Notes: generated by a model from the letters alone, not told the origin. DNA of 33,789 nucleotides from SG8-30 sp037443885 (GCA_037443885.1 JBBINN010000005.1:1-33789), one strand, 5' to 3'. Counted from the stretch's first letter, positions 23,668 through 31,715 are shown. Numbers and translations: made by a program.

Positions 23668-25359
23668 ATGAACCGCGCGACAGTCGTCGCGGTGGCGGCC
23701 ATCGCCGTCATTGCCGGACTTGCCTATGCGCGCCTCGGGCGCGACAGCGCCACGGCCGATGCGGCGGCGCAGCTCGAACCGCCGGTCGGCGCCACGCTGC
23801 TCGAGGGCCTCGGCGATTACCACTTTCCGGTGACCACGTCGAAACCGGACGCCCAGCGCTGGTTCGACCAGGGCCTGATGCTCACCTTCGGCTTCAACCA
23901 TGACGCCGCGGAGCGTTCCTTCCTGAAGGCGACTGAGCTCGACCCGTACTGCGCGATGTGCTGGTGGGGCGCGGCGCTGGTGGTCGGCCCGCACGTCAAT
24001 GCGGCCATGGACCCCGGCATGAACGCCGTCGCCTGGGCGCGGCTGCAGAAGGCCGTCGCCAATGCCCCGGGAGCCAGCGAGCGCGAGCAGGCCTTCATCG
24101 AGTCGCTCACCGCGCGCTACTCGGCGAACCCGCCCGAGGACCGGCGGCCGCTCGACGAGGCCTATGCCGAGGCGACGCGCCGACTGGCATCTTCGCGCCC
24201 AGACGACCTCGACGCCAGCGTGTTCCACGCGGAAGCCCTGATGGACCTGCAGCCCTGGGACTACTACGACGAGAACCTCGAGCCCAAGGGCCACACCGCC
24301 GAGGTCGTGCAGGTACTCGAGTCGGTGATGGCGCGCAACCCCGACCATGCGGGCGCGCTGCACCTGTACGTGCACGCGGTCGAGGCTTCGGCCACGCCCG
24401 AGCGAGGCGTCGCCGCCGCGGACCGCCTGCGCGAACTCATACCGGGCTCGGGTCACCTCGTGCACATGCCCGCTCACATCTACGCGCGCGTCGGCCGCTG
24501 GCACGATGCCGTGATCGCAAACCAGCGCGCCATCGAGGCGGACGACGCCTACCTCGCGATGTGCCGCGCGAACGCGCAGGGCGTCTACCCGCTCGGCTAC
24601 GTGCCGCACAACCATCACTTCCTCTGGTTCGCGGCGAGCATGGTGGGCGAGAGCGAAATCGCGCGCGAGGCGGCGGAACACACCGCCGAGCGCGTGCACC
24701 TGCCCGAGCTCATGCGTCAGCCCGGCTTCGCCAGCCTGCAGCATTTCTGGATGACGCCCTGGTTCGACGACGTCCGCTTCGGGCGCTGGGACAAGATCGC
24801 CGCAAGGCCCAATCCCGCTCCCGACCTGCCCTACGTCACGCTCATGTGGCACTACGCCCGAGGCATGGCGGCCGTGCGCCAGGACCGGCTCGAGGACGCC
24901 GACCAGCACCTCGACTCGATCCGCACGATCCTGAAGGATACGGTCCTCGAGACGCTCACCGTCTGGGATCGGTATCCGCTGACGCTCGCCTCGCGCATCG
25001 CCGAGCGCGTCGTGACGGCGGAAATCTCTCTGGCGCGCGACGACAGCGCGACCGCGATCGCGGCGCTGCGCGAGGCCGTGGCCATCGAGGACACCATCCC
25101 CTACGACGAACCTCCCGGCTGGCATGCGCCGGTCCGGCAGACTCTCGGCGCGGCACTGCTCGCCACGGGCGAGCCAGCCGAGGCCGAGGCCGTGTACCGC
25201 GAGGAACTTCGGCGCAACCCGGAGAACGGTTGGTCGCTCAAGGGTCTGGAGCAGAGCCTCACGGTCCAGCGCAAGGCCACCGAGGCGCGCGAGATCGAGC
25301 AGCGCTTCGCCACGGCCTGGGGCAACGCAGACGTCGCGCTGGAGGGCTCGCGCCTGTAG
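23668..25359 (+). CDS. Exported or membrane-anchored TPR protein
   Basis: The 563-residue protein starts with one hydrophobic helix (TVVAVAAIAVIAGLAYA), an uncleaved anchor or signal peptide, then a large helical-repeat region. TPR-like units are seen at RWFDQGLMLTFGFNHDAAER with ELDPYCAMCWWGAAL, at VLESVMARNPDHAGALHLYV with HAVEAS, at HMPAHIYARVGRWHDAVIAN, and near the end at QTLGAALLATGEPAEAEAVY and RRNPENGWSLKGLEQSL. Motifs such as HNHHFLWFAASMVG and HIYARVGRW occur in environmental proteins annotated only as TPR proteins. GAGGGG before the ATG is the ribosome site; the open frame reaching further upstream overlaps the divergent MazG gene and was rejected. Function is unknown. The gene stands alone, flanked by related palindromes. 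Confidence 0.87.
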   Translation: MNRATVVAVAAIAVIAGLAYARLGRDSATADAAAQLEPPVGATLLEGLGDYHFPVTTSKPDAQRWFDQGLMLTFGFNHDAAERSFLKATELDPYCAMCWWGAALVVGPHVNAAMDPGMNAVAWARLQKAVANAPGASEREQAFIESLTARYSANPPEDRRPLDEAYAEATRRLASSRPDDLDASVFHAEALMDLQPWDYYDENLEPKGHTAEVVQVLESVMARNPDHAGALHLYVHAVEASATPERGVAAADRLRELIPGSGHLVHMPAHIYARVGRWHDAVIANQRAIEADDAYLAMCRANAQGVYPLGYVPHNHHFLWFAASMVGESEIAREAAEHTAERVHLPELMRQPGFASLQHFWMTPWFDDVRFGRWDKIAARPNPAPDLPYVTLMWHYARGMAAVRQDRLEDADQHLDSIRTILKDTVLETLTVWDRYPLTLASRIAERVVTAEISLARDDSATAIAALREAVAIEDTIPYDEPPGWHAPVRQTLGAALLATGEPAEAEAVYREELRRNPENGWSLKGLEQSLTVQRKATEAREIEQRFATAWGNADVALEGSRL

Positions 25360-25384
25360 CACCGGCAAAAAGGCGCACGGCAAA

Positions 25385-25429
25385 GGGGACATCCCCTGTC
25401 TCGTCTCGACGACAAGGGGGGATGTCCCC
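25385..25429. repeat. Strong inverted repeat, possible terminator or extragenic palindrome
   Basis: GGGGACATCCCC (25385-25396) and GGGGATGTCCCC (25418-25429) are perfect 12-base inverted arms around a 21-base loop in which TGTC and GACA can also pair. Each arm is itself almost palindromic. The element lies between the stop of the TPR gene and the stop of the convergent hydrolase, followed by GTTTCCCCC. It could end transcription of the TPR gene, or be one copy of a repetitive extragenic palindrome; a weaker relative lies at 23526. Confidence 0.65.
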
Positions 25430-25439
25430 GTTTCCCCCG

Positions 25440-26221
25440 CTAATCGCCGTCGCTGTCCTCCATGAACGACCGGATGGCCGTGAGATAGCCACGCGCCAGG
25501 CTCGTCGTGTTGTGCATCGCGCCCGGGAGCAGCACGGTCCGCACCTGGCCGGGGGCGAAGGCCGACACCAGCGCCTCGGCGCTCGCGCGCGGAATGATCT
25601 CGTCGTCGCCCGCGATCACGGCCAGCACCGGCGCGCGAACCCGTGCCGCGCGGCTCGCGGCATCATGCCGGTCGCGCAGCAACCAGCGGATCGGAAAGAC
25701 CGGGAAGTGCGCCTCGCCCACGCTGACGAAGCTGTCGAAGGGCGTGATGAGGACGAGGCGGTCCACCTCGCGCTCGCTCGCGACGTGCACGGCGACCGCG
25801 CTGCCGAGACTTCGGCCCATCACGGCGACCTGCGATGCCGCGCCTGCACGTGATCGAACAGCGCGAGCGCGTCCGAGTAGAGCGCCGCCTCGGTCGGCGC
25901 ACCGCCGCTGCCTCCATAACCGCGATAGTTCATCAGGTAGAGCGACCAGCCGGGACTCGTGATCTCGAGTTCCGGCAGGCTCATGGCCACGTCCTCGGCA
26001 TTGCCGCCGAAGTAGACGACAGCCCGCGGCCCGGGCCGCTCGACCAACCAGACCTTGAGGCGCAGACCGTCGCGGTCCAGCCAGAGCGGCGTGGCGCCCG
26101 GCGCATCCGACTCGGGGGTCCGGAAATAGATCTGCGAACGCTGCGTGGCAAAGAGCCAGGCGCAGAGGGAGACGTAGGCAAGACCGGCGGCCGCGATCAG
26201 CGTCAGCAGCGTGCGAAGCAT
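25440..26221 (-). pseudogene. Alpha/beta hydrolase split by a frameshift
   Basis: Two adjacent reading frames together make one alpha/beta hydrolase of about 260 residues. The first frame (26221 down to 25820) gives an N-terminal membrane anchor (LLTLIAAAGLAYVSLCAWLF), QSQIYF-like QRSQIYFRTPE, VVYFGGNAEDVA and LMNYRGYGGSGG, then stops at a TGA (25820-25822). The second frame resumes with VAVMGRSLGSAVAVHVAS, holding the serine nucleophile in GRSLG, VIAGDDEIIP with the acid, and PGAMHNTT with the histidine. The break is near 25828-25838; one missing base would explain it. No slippery heptamer is present, so programmed frameshifting is unlikely. It is either a recent pseudogene or an assembly error. 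A GTG at 26227 is an alternative start. Confidence 0.8.
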
Positions 26222-26289
26222 CTTCACATGATAGCCGCGGCGCGCGGGCGCTATGCTCGCAGACGCAAGGGCAGGACGGAGACACCCCG

Positions 26290-26496
26290 GTGACGGACGC
26301 CGAGAGGCTGGACACGCTCGAGTTCAAGGTGGCGCACCTCGAGCGTGCGCAGCAGGAGCTGAGTGACGCGCTGGTGCGCCAGCAGCAGGACCTGCAGCGC
26401 CTGCAGGACCGCCTCGACCGGCTGCACCAGCTGGTCGAGACCCTCCAGCAGCCGGCCGCGGCGCAGGATCCCTTCGAGATCCCGCCCCACTACTAG
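26290..26496 (+). CDS. slyX: SlyX family protein
   Basis: The 68-residue protein is almost entirely one predicted coiled coil (ERLDTLEFKVAHLERAQQEL, then QQDLQRLQDRLDRLHQLVE), ending in the family's trademark PPHY. It starts with a GTG preceded by a GGAG sequence. SlyX is a small soluble protein of unknown biochemical role, first named from its position beside slyD in E. coli; here no slyD is nearby. It is divergent from the frameshifted hydrolase and convergent with the small membrane protein gene. Confidence 0.92.
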   Translation: MTDAERLDTLEFKVAHLERAQQELSDALVRQQQDLQRLQDRLDRLHQLVETLQQPAAAQDPFEIPPHY

Positions 26497-26516
26497 CAGC
26501 CGAAGGGGCGCCGGGC

Positions 26517-26618
26517 CTACAGCGCCGATACTGCGGCCCAGATGGCCCAAAGCGCCCCGAATCCGATCACGCCGGCCTCGACCAGCTGCCCGAGTCTCTC
26601 CAAGGTGATTGCCTTCAC
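26517..26618 (-). CDS. Predicted 33-residue single-span membrane protein
   Basis: A very short gene begins with GTG at 26618 and ends with TAG at 26517. Its translation starts MKAITLERLGQLVEAG and then VIGFGALWAIWAAVSAL. An amphipathic N-terminal helix leads into one hydrophobic span of about 17 residues that reaches the C-terminus. A perfect GGAGG (26625-26629) lies 6 bases before the start, ideal for translation, and the gene fills the gap between slyX and the next plus-strand gene. I do not recognise a family. Such proteins often regulate or stabilise a membrane partner, but nothing identifies one here. The good ribosome site and clean hydrophobic pattern argue for a real gene; comparison with related genomes would decide. 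Confidence 0.55.
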   Translation of the reverse strand: MKAITLERLGQLVEAGVIGFGALWAIWAAVSAL

Positions 26619-26674
26619 GCCGCGCCTCCGTTCCGGTGCACGGTGCTAGGCTAGGCAGCGAGGTGGCTCACTGG

Positions 26675-27103
26675 ATGAACCAGTCCGATACATCGATCGA
26701 GCGGTTCGTGCGCGATACGCTGGGCTGTGGCTGCCCCGACGAAGCTTTCCGTTCGATCGCGCTGTCCGGGCAGTCCGCGACACCCCATCGACCCGCCTGC
26801 CAGCGGCTGCTGATCGGGCAGCGCCTGCTCATCTGCATCCTCGAACCCGAGGGTGAGGCAGGGCTCGCCGAGGCCGTGAGCATGCTCGCCGCCGAAGGCT
26901 GCGCGCAGCGCGATTCGCTCGGCCTCAGCCGCTTCCGGCTCGTCATTGCGCTCGATGCCGCGGAAGCGGCCAGAGGAGCAGCAGCGGCGGCCTTCGAGGC
27001 CGTCGCGGCCGGCGACGAGCGGGCGCACCTGCACCTGCTCGCGCCCGCCGCGCTGCCGGCGGAGCTCAGGTCGCCGCGCTGCGGCGGGACGCAGGCCGGC
27101 TGA
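26675..27103 (+). CDS. Conserved-looking protein with a CGCP motif, function unknown
   Basis: A soluble protein of 142 residues. SIERFVRDTLGCGCPDEAFRSI near the N-terminus holds a Cys-Gly-Cys-Pro motif that could bind a metal or be redox-active. The rest alternates strands and helices (RLLIGQRLLICILEP, FRLVIALDAAEAARG) and ends with HLHLLAPAALPAEL, so a compact alpha/beta fold is likely. I recall proteins of this pattern annotated only as hypothetical. The ATG at 26675 was chosen; GTG at 26663 is in frame, and neither has a well-placed Shine-Dalgarno sequence. Its upstream region is shared with the divergent 33-residue membrane protein gene, so the two may be expressed from facing promoters. 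It is convergent with the next hydrolase gene. Confidence 0.72.
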   Translation: MNQSDTSIERFVRDTLGCGCPDEAFRSIALSGQSATPHRPACQRLLIGQRLLICILEPEGEAGLAEAVSMLAAEGCAQRDSLGLSRFRLVIALDAAEAARGAAAAAFEAVAAGDERAHLHLLAPAALPAELRSPRCGGTQAG

Positions 27104-27160
27104 CGACAGCAGGCCACGGCTGCCGGAAGCGCAGCGAGCATGTCGCCGCCGCCCGTCGGG

Positions 27161-27943
27161 TCAGGGCTCCGCCTCGACGTACTCCAGCACCGCCCTGGCA
27201 AAGGCCCCGGGCACCTCGTTGGCACAGAACACACCTGCGTCCAGCGTGACTTCCCGGTGCGGGCGAAAGGCCTGCCGCAGCGGCTCGGCGCGCGCCGGCG
27301 TCGCGAACGGATCGCGCGCCGAGTAGAGGAGCAGCGCCGGGCAGCGTACCAGCGGCAGGCGGTCCTCCATGTGGTATTCCGCCACCGCGAAGTGCCCCTG
27401 CTCGGAGAGCTCGCCGGCGCGAAACAGGTCCACGATGAAGCGCTGCACCAGGTCCGGCCGCGGCAGCCAGGAATACATCTTGTTCCACTTCTCGAGCAGG
27501 TGGCTGCCGTCGGCCGCCACGTGCCACTGCTTGAAGAATTGCGCGATCTCGGCGCGCCCGGCGGCGTCCATGTACACCGGCCCGGACATGGCGACGCGCT
27601 CGACGCGGGCCGGCGCCATCGCGGCCAGCTCCACCGCGATGACCGCGCCGGTGTGGTGACCGACGACCATGACGTGGTCCACGCCGAGGGCATCGAGCAC
27701 CTCGAGGTCGGCTCGCGCGTAGTCCTCGATCGTGGGCTGGCCCGGCACCGGATCCGAGCAGCCGTAACCCGGCATGTCCACTGCGATCACGCGCCGTGAT
27801 TTCGCCAGCAGCGGGATGACCTCGGCGAACTCGTCGATCGACCGTGGCGTCTGGTGCAGCAGCAGCAGCGGCGCGCCGGACCCCTCGCCCGCCGTGACGA
27901 CGTGGACCTGACCCATGTGGGTGTCGCAGAAACGTCTCTTCAC
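27161..27943 (-). CDS. Alpha/beta hydrolase-fold protein with non-canonical catalytic residues
   Basis: The 260-residue protein has the fold's landmarks: LLLLHQTPRSIDEFAEVIP (oxyanion region), VIAVDMPGYGCSDPV, VVGHHTGAVIAVELAA at the nucleophile elbow, LLLYSARDPFATP with the usual acid Asp211, and the late segment LDAGVFCANEVPGAFA. At the elbow the expected Ser, Asp or Cys is His97 (G-H-H-T-G), and where the catalytic histidine should be (G-H-F) there is Val238. It either works by different chemistry or has lost hydrolase activity. The start is a GTG with GGGGAGA just upstream. It stands alone, divergent from the DUF2905 gene. Broadly it resembles epoxide-hydrolase/dehalogenase-type members. 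Confidence 0.87.
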   Translation of the reverse strand: MKRRFCDTHMGQVHVVTAGEGSGAPLLLLHQTPRSIDEFAEVIPLLAKSRRVIAVDMPGYGCSDPVPGQPTIEDYARADLEVLDALGVDHVMVVGHHTGAVIAVELAAMAPARVERVAMSGPVYMDAAGRAEIAQFFKQWHVAADGSHLLEKWNKMYSWLPRPDLVQRFIVDLFRAGELSEQGHFAVAEYHMEDRLPLVRCPALLLYSARDPFATPARAEPLRQAFRPHREVTLDAGVFCANEVPGAFARAVLEYVEAEP

Positions 27944-28014
27944 CAGGTTCTCCCCTGCAAAGGCGCCCTTGCGCAGAGCCGCGCGGACTGGCGCATCGAA
28001 TAAACTAACCGGGC

Positions 28015-28215
28015 ATGCAGCGCGCGCTCATCGTCATCGGCCTCGTGATCCTCGCCATCGGCCTGCTGTGGCCCTGGCTCGGCAAGCTGCCCCTCGGGCG
28101 GCTGCCGGGCGACCTCGTCATCGACCGCCCCGGGCTCAAGCTTTTCGTGCCCTTCACGACGATGATCGTTGTGAGCCTGGTGCTCAGCCTGCTGTTCTGG
28201 CTCTTCCGCCGCTAG
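28015..28215 (+). CDS. DUF2905 family small membrane protein
   Basis: The 66-residue protein has two predicted transmembrane helices (ALIVIGLVILAIGLLWPWL and FTTMIVVSLVLSLLFWLF) joined by the family signature LGKLPLGRLPGDLVIDRPG. DUF2905 proteins are widespread, usually encoded singly, and have no known function; the loop between helices is the conserved part. It is divergent from the alpha/beta hydrolase gene and convergent with the halohydrin dehalogenase-like gene, whose stop is 7 bases away. Confidence 0.9.
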   Translation: MQRALIVIGLVILAIGLLWPWLGKLPLGRLPGDLVIDRPGLKLFVPFTTMIVVSLVLSLLFWLFRR

Positions 28216-28221
28216 CGGCGG
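28206..28221. terminator. Palindrome at the junction of two convergent genes
   Basis: CCGCCGCTAGCGGCGG is a perfect 16-base palindrome spanning the DUF2905 stop codon (TAG at its centre) and ending 1 base before the stop of the opposite gene. As RNA it can form a 6-pair GC stem with a CUAG loop on either strand. There is no T-tract, so a terminator role is only possible. Confidence 0.3.
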
Positions 28222-28222
28222 C

Positions 28223-28915
28223 TCAGCGCCCCACCCAGCCGCCGCAGACGGGGAACACCTGCCCGACGAAGCATTCCGCCGCATCGCTGCACAGGTAGGC
28301 CGCGAACAGCGCGTCCTCGCGCGGCGACACCAGCCTGCCGAGCGGCACCTCGCGCTTGAGGCGCTCCTGGAAAGCCGGGTTCGCCTGCACCTCGGGCGGG
28401 AAGTAGGTCGGGTTGTCGACGAAGTTCTGCGCGATGGCATTGAGCCGGACGCCCAGCGGCGCCAACTCGACGCCGGCCGCCTGCACATAGGCGAGCTGTG
28501 CACCGCGCGCCGCGCTGTAGGTGGAGGCGCGCTTCATGCCGCGCAGGGCCGACGCACTGCCCATGACGAGGATCCTGCCGCTGCGGCGCGCGGTCATCTG
28601 CGGCAGAACCGCGCGGACGAGCCGCGGCAGCGGGTGCACGAGGTGATCGAACACCTGCGTCCACTCCTCTTCCGTCACCTGCGCCGCCGGCGTCGAGGGC
28701 GCGGGCATCGCGAGGTTGGCGACCAGCACGTCCACGTGTCCGGCCCCGGCCAGGAGCGCCGCGGGCGCCTGCGGACCCACCAGCGGCCGGTCGTCGGCAA
28801 TCACCGTCGCGCCGAGCTCGGCGAAGACCTCGCACAGCGCGGGACCCATGAACTCGCCGGCTTGCGTCACGAGGACGCGCCGGCCAGACAGGTCGAGCGG
28901 ACTGGCGGCACTCAT
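28223..28915 (-). CDS. SDR-fold protein with halohydrin dehalogenase signatures
   Basis: The 230-residue protein has the short-chain dehydrogenase fold but not the usual cofactor or catalytic motifs. Instead of TGxxxGxG it reads TQAGEFMG, the pattern T-X4-F-X-G (Thr17, Phe22, Gly24). The catalytic set is Ser120, Tyr133 and Arg137, spaced S-X12-Y-X3-R, with arginine in place of the SDR lysine. These two patterns are the published signatures of halohydrin dehalogenases (HheA-HheG), which turn vicinal haloalcohols into epoxides without NAD. HVDVLVAN, STYSAARGAQ, NFVDNPTYFPPEV and FVGQVFPVCGGW resemble HheC region by region. A strong AGGAGG precedes the ATG, 16 bases after the M14 peptidase stop. 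It could be an SDR relative with other activity, since no haloalcohol pathway is evident nearby. Confidence 0.8.
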   Translation of the reverse strand: MSAASPLDLSGRRVLVTQAGEFMGPALCEVFAELGATVIADDRPLVGPQAPAALLAGAGHVDVLVANLAMPAPSTPAAQVTEEEWTQVFDHLVHPLPRLVRAVLPQMTARRSGRILVMGSASALRGMKRASTYSAARGAQLAYVQAAGVELAPLGVRLNAIAQNFVDNPTYFPPEVQANPAFQERLKREVPLGRLVSPREDALFAAYLCSDAAECFVGQVFPVCGGWVGR

Positions 28916-28931
28916 CGGAACCTCCTGCGCA

Positions 28932-31715
28932 TCAAAGCGAGTCCGAGGATTCGTCCGCCCGTCGCATGCGGTTGGCGTCGTAGACCGTCGCCACGCTGCG
29001 GAAGACGGCGTTCACGAACAGCAGGTTGAGCCCGGCAAGGTGCGCGCGGAAGTTCGGGTCGGCGGTGAAGCCGATCGCGAGCCCGCGGCCATGCCTGCGC
29101 GAGACCACGAAGGGCTTGAAGGCGAGTTGCTTGCCGCTGTCCTCCCACAGCACACCGGACTTCAGCACCGTGTCCGGGCCGGCGAAGCGCGCGACCGTGT
29201 CCGCCGCGTTCTGGCGCGCGGGGCTGTAGATGTCGTTGCCGGTCACCAGCACGTTGAGCTTCGGCGCAACGCCCGCGGCCAGCCAGTGCTCGGGATCGGC
29301 GATCACGGCCTCGACGAGCACGCCGGCGACGACGCGCGGTGGCTCCTTGTCGGGCCGCGTGGCCTTCTCGAGATCGCCCTCGGTGGCGAGGATCGTGCCC
29401 GGAACGCGTCCCGAGTCCTTGCCGGATTCGCCATCATGACCGCCCTTCTTGGCGGCTTCCCCGTCCTCCGCGCCGAACGCACCGTCCTCGAGCCGGATCG
29501 GCAGCAGGTCCACCTCCGGGTCGGCCAGCAGGCGCGTCCCGCTGCCGAGGGCGACGAGAACTCCGCCCCGTGAGACCCAGTCCTTGAGGTTGTCGGCGCC
29601 CGACTTGCCGAGTGCGGACAGGTAGCTGCTCCCCTCGCCCGGGACGACGATCACGTCGAAGCCGTCCAGCGCGGCGCTCGCGACACGCCGGGTCCTGATG
29701 GGTGTCACCGGATATCCGAACTGGCGCTCGAGCACGAAGCGCACGCTGCCGGCGGAGCCACGCTCGGTGGGCTCGTCCCACAGCAGCGCGATGCGCGGCG
29801 TGGGCATGAACAGGACTTTCGGCGAGCCGAAACCCGGGCCGTCGCTGACCCAGCCGTCGTCGACGCCCGTTACGGTGGCGCCACTTGCGGCGGCGAGCGC
29901 CGCGAGCCGCGCGGCGAGGTCACGCGTGCCCGCCACGGGAATGATCAGGGATCCGGCCGGGTAGACCGTTCCACCCGTGGTGAACGGCTTGTTCGACGAG
30001 TGGACGGTGACTCCTGCGCGCAGCGCCGCCGCCTGGAAACGCGCCGAAGCGGTGTTTCCCCAGGGCACGAGGAAAGCCACGCGGGCGCCGGGATTGACAA
30101 CCCTCCCCGTCGGTGCCCAGTCGGGCCCGACCGGCGCGGTCGCCACGCCAGGCAGCGAAGAGCATGTGAACGCCGGCACGTTGAACATCAGCGGCAGCGA
30201 CCACGCGGTCACGTCGTAGATCTCGTCCGGCAATCCGCGCGCGACACGCTCGGCCTGCTTCTTGAGGAAGTCCGGATCCATCGGCGTCTTCTCGTCGAGC
30301 AGCGTGCGCACGAGCCTCTTCGCCGGCTGGGCGGCGGAGACGACGAAGCTGCCGGTCGGGAAGCGGCGCCCGCAGGCCTGGAACGCCGCGTCCGCACGCC
30401 CGACCTCGATGCCGTTGCGCGCCAGTGTCACGGCAAGCCGCGCCGCCATGTCGGCGTCGGCCTCCGCCGACAGCACGTAGGCCTTGACTGGCTCGCGCCG
30501 GCCCTCGGCGACAGCGCTTGCGCGGTACTCGGCGAAGTCGCGCAGTAACCGCTCGCGGTTGTTCGCCGCAACCTCGATGGCCGAAAGAGACGCGATGAAC
30601 TGGCTCTGCACGGTGTCCGCGAAACGCAGGATCGAGCCGTCCGACCGGCGCGCGACGAGCCCGCGCGAGGAACCCTGTTCGTACACCATGGCGCTGGCGC
30701 CGTGGAAGTTCGGCCAGCCGCTACCATAGCCCGGGAAAAAGCCGTCGTAGACCTCGCGGGTGAAGTAGCGCAGGCCGAAGCGGTCGAACCAGGCGGCGTT
30801 GTTGCGGCCGATCAACTCGGTGTTGGCAAGCTGGGCTTCCGTGAGGTGAGGATTGAAGGGATCCGCCTCGGGCGGGAAGAAATAGGTGCGGTCCGTGCCC
30901 ATCTCGTGCACGTCCACGACCAAGACCGGGTTCCAGGAAAGCAGCGCGGCCGCGTGCGCGCGGATCTCCGGCTGGGTCTGCGTGAACCAGTCGCGGTTCA
31001 TGTCGAACAGGTAGTGATTCACGCGCCCGCCCGGCCAGGGCTCGTCGCGCTCTGCGGACAGGGGGCTGGGATCCGGCTCGAGGCCGCGGCCGGCGCGCGT
31101 GCCGTCGATGAAGCGCTCGCGGCCGTCGGGGTTCTGCAGGGGCGCGATCAGGACGAGGGTCTCCTCCAACATGCGTGGAACTCGCGGGTCGCCGCGGCTG
31201 GCCAGCAGGTGGTAGGCGGTCTTGAGGGCGGCATCGGTCGTGCCGGGTTCGTTGCCGTGGACCGAGTAGGCCAGCCAGACGATCGCAGGCAGGCTGGCAA
31301 CGAGCTGCCCGGCCTCGCCGAGGGCAAGCCCGCGCGGTTCGGCGAGCCTCGCCATGTCGGCGCGGATCTGCACGAGGCGGGCGATGCTGGCGGGGCTGCC
31401 GATCGCTGCGTAGAACAGGCTGCGTCCATGCCAGCTCTGTCCGATGTCGAACAGCCGCACGCGATCCGGCGCCGCGGCGGACAGCGCGTCGAAGTAGCGC
31501 CGAACCTCCGCATGCCGCGCGAGCTCGCTGCCGATCTCGAATCCGAGGACCTCCTCGGTGGTCGGGATCGTGGGGTCGTAGTCCGCACCGGGCCAGGACA
31601 CGGACACCGGGTCTACCGGCAGCGGCGGACGCGCCGAGCTCGTCAATGGCAGCGCCGCCAGCGGCAGCAGCATCGCGCCCGCCAGCACACCGATCCATCG
31701 AATGTTCATCGCCAC
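28932..31715 (-). CDS. Exported M14 family zinc carboxypeptidase-like metallopeptidase
   Basis: The 927-residue protein starts with a signal peptide (WIGVLAGAMLLPLAALPLTSSA). The M14 domain spans about residues 50-400: YSVHGNEPGTTDAAL gives zinc ligands His153 and Glu156, DMNRDWFTQTQPE follows, VVDVHEMGTDRTYFF gives the third ligand His270, and AMVYEQGSSRG carries the catalytic-type Glu346. A long C-terminal part includes a glutamine-amidotransferase-like segment (PRIALLWDEP, FDVIVVPGEGSS, WVSRGGVLVALGSG) without a visible catalytic cysteine, and GRGLAIGFTADPNFR near the end. Large M14 proteins of this type are common in environmental proteobacteria and probably act in the periplasm. AGAGGT stands 5 bases before the GTG at 31715; the ATG at 31709 is the alternative. 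The dehalogenase-like gene follows closely. Confidence 0.9.
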   Translation of the reverse strand: MAMNIRWIGVLAGAMLLPLAALPLTSSARPPLPVDPVSVSWPGADYDPTIPTTEEVLGFEIGSELARHAEVRRYFDALSAAAPDRVRLFDIGQSWHGRSLFYAAIGSPASIARLVQIRADMARLAEPRGLALGEAGQLVASLPAIVWLAYSVHGNEPGTTDAALKTAYHLLASRGDPRVPRMLEETLVLIAPLQNPDGRERFIDGTRAGRGLEPDPSPLSAERDEPWPGGRVNHYLFDMNRDWFTQTQPEIRAHAAALLSWNPVLVVDVHEMGTDRTYFFPPEADPFNPHLTEAQLANTELIGRNNAAWFDRFGLRYFTREVYDGFFPGYGSGWPNFHGASAMVYEQGSSRGLVARRSDGSILRFADTVQSQFIASLSAIEVAANNRERLLRDFAEYRASAVAEGRREPVKAYVLSAEADADMAARLAVTLARNGIEVGRADAAFQACGRRFPTGSFVVSAAQPAKRLVRTLLDEKTPMDPDFLKKQAERVARGLPDEIYDVTAWSLPLMFNVPAFTCSSLPGVATAPVGPDWAPTGRVVNPGARVAFLVPWGNTASARFQAAALRAGVTVHSSNKPFTTGGTVYPAGSLIIPVAGTRDLAARLAALAAASGATVTGVDDGWVSDGPGFGSPKVLFMPTPRIALLWDEPTERGSAGSVRFVLERQFGYPVTPIRTRRVASAALDGFDVIVVPGEGSSYLSALGKSGADNLKDWVSRGGVLVALGSGTRLLADPEVDLLPIRLEDGAFGAEDGEAAKKGGHDGESGKDSGRVPGTILATEGDLEKATRPDKEPPRVVAGVLVEAVIADPEHWLAAGVAPKLNVLVTGNDIYSPARQNAADTVARFAGPDTVLKSGVLWEDSGKQLAFKPFVVSRRHGRGLAIGFTADPNFRAHLAGLNLLFVNAVFRSVATVYDANRMRRADESSDSL

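Noticed and set aside
23617..25392. Open frame of 591 codons on the minus strand opposite the TPR gene
   Set aside because: No motif; the plus strand encodes clear TPR-like units with a signal anchor and ribosome site.
25820..25850. Programmed -1 frameshift in the split alpha/beta hydrolase
   Set aside because: No slippery heptamer or obvious downstream stem at the break; a single-base deletion or sequencing error is simpler.
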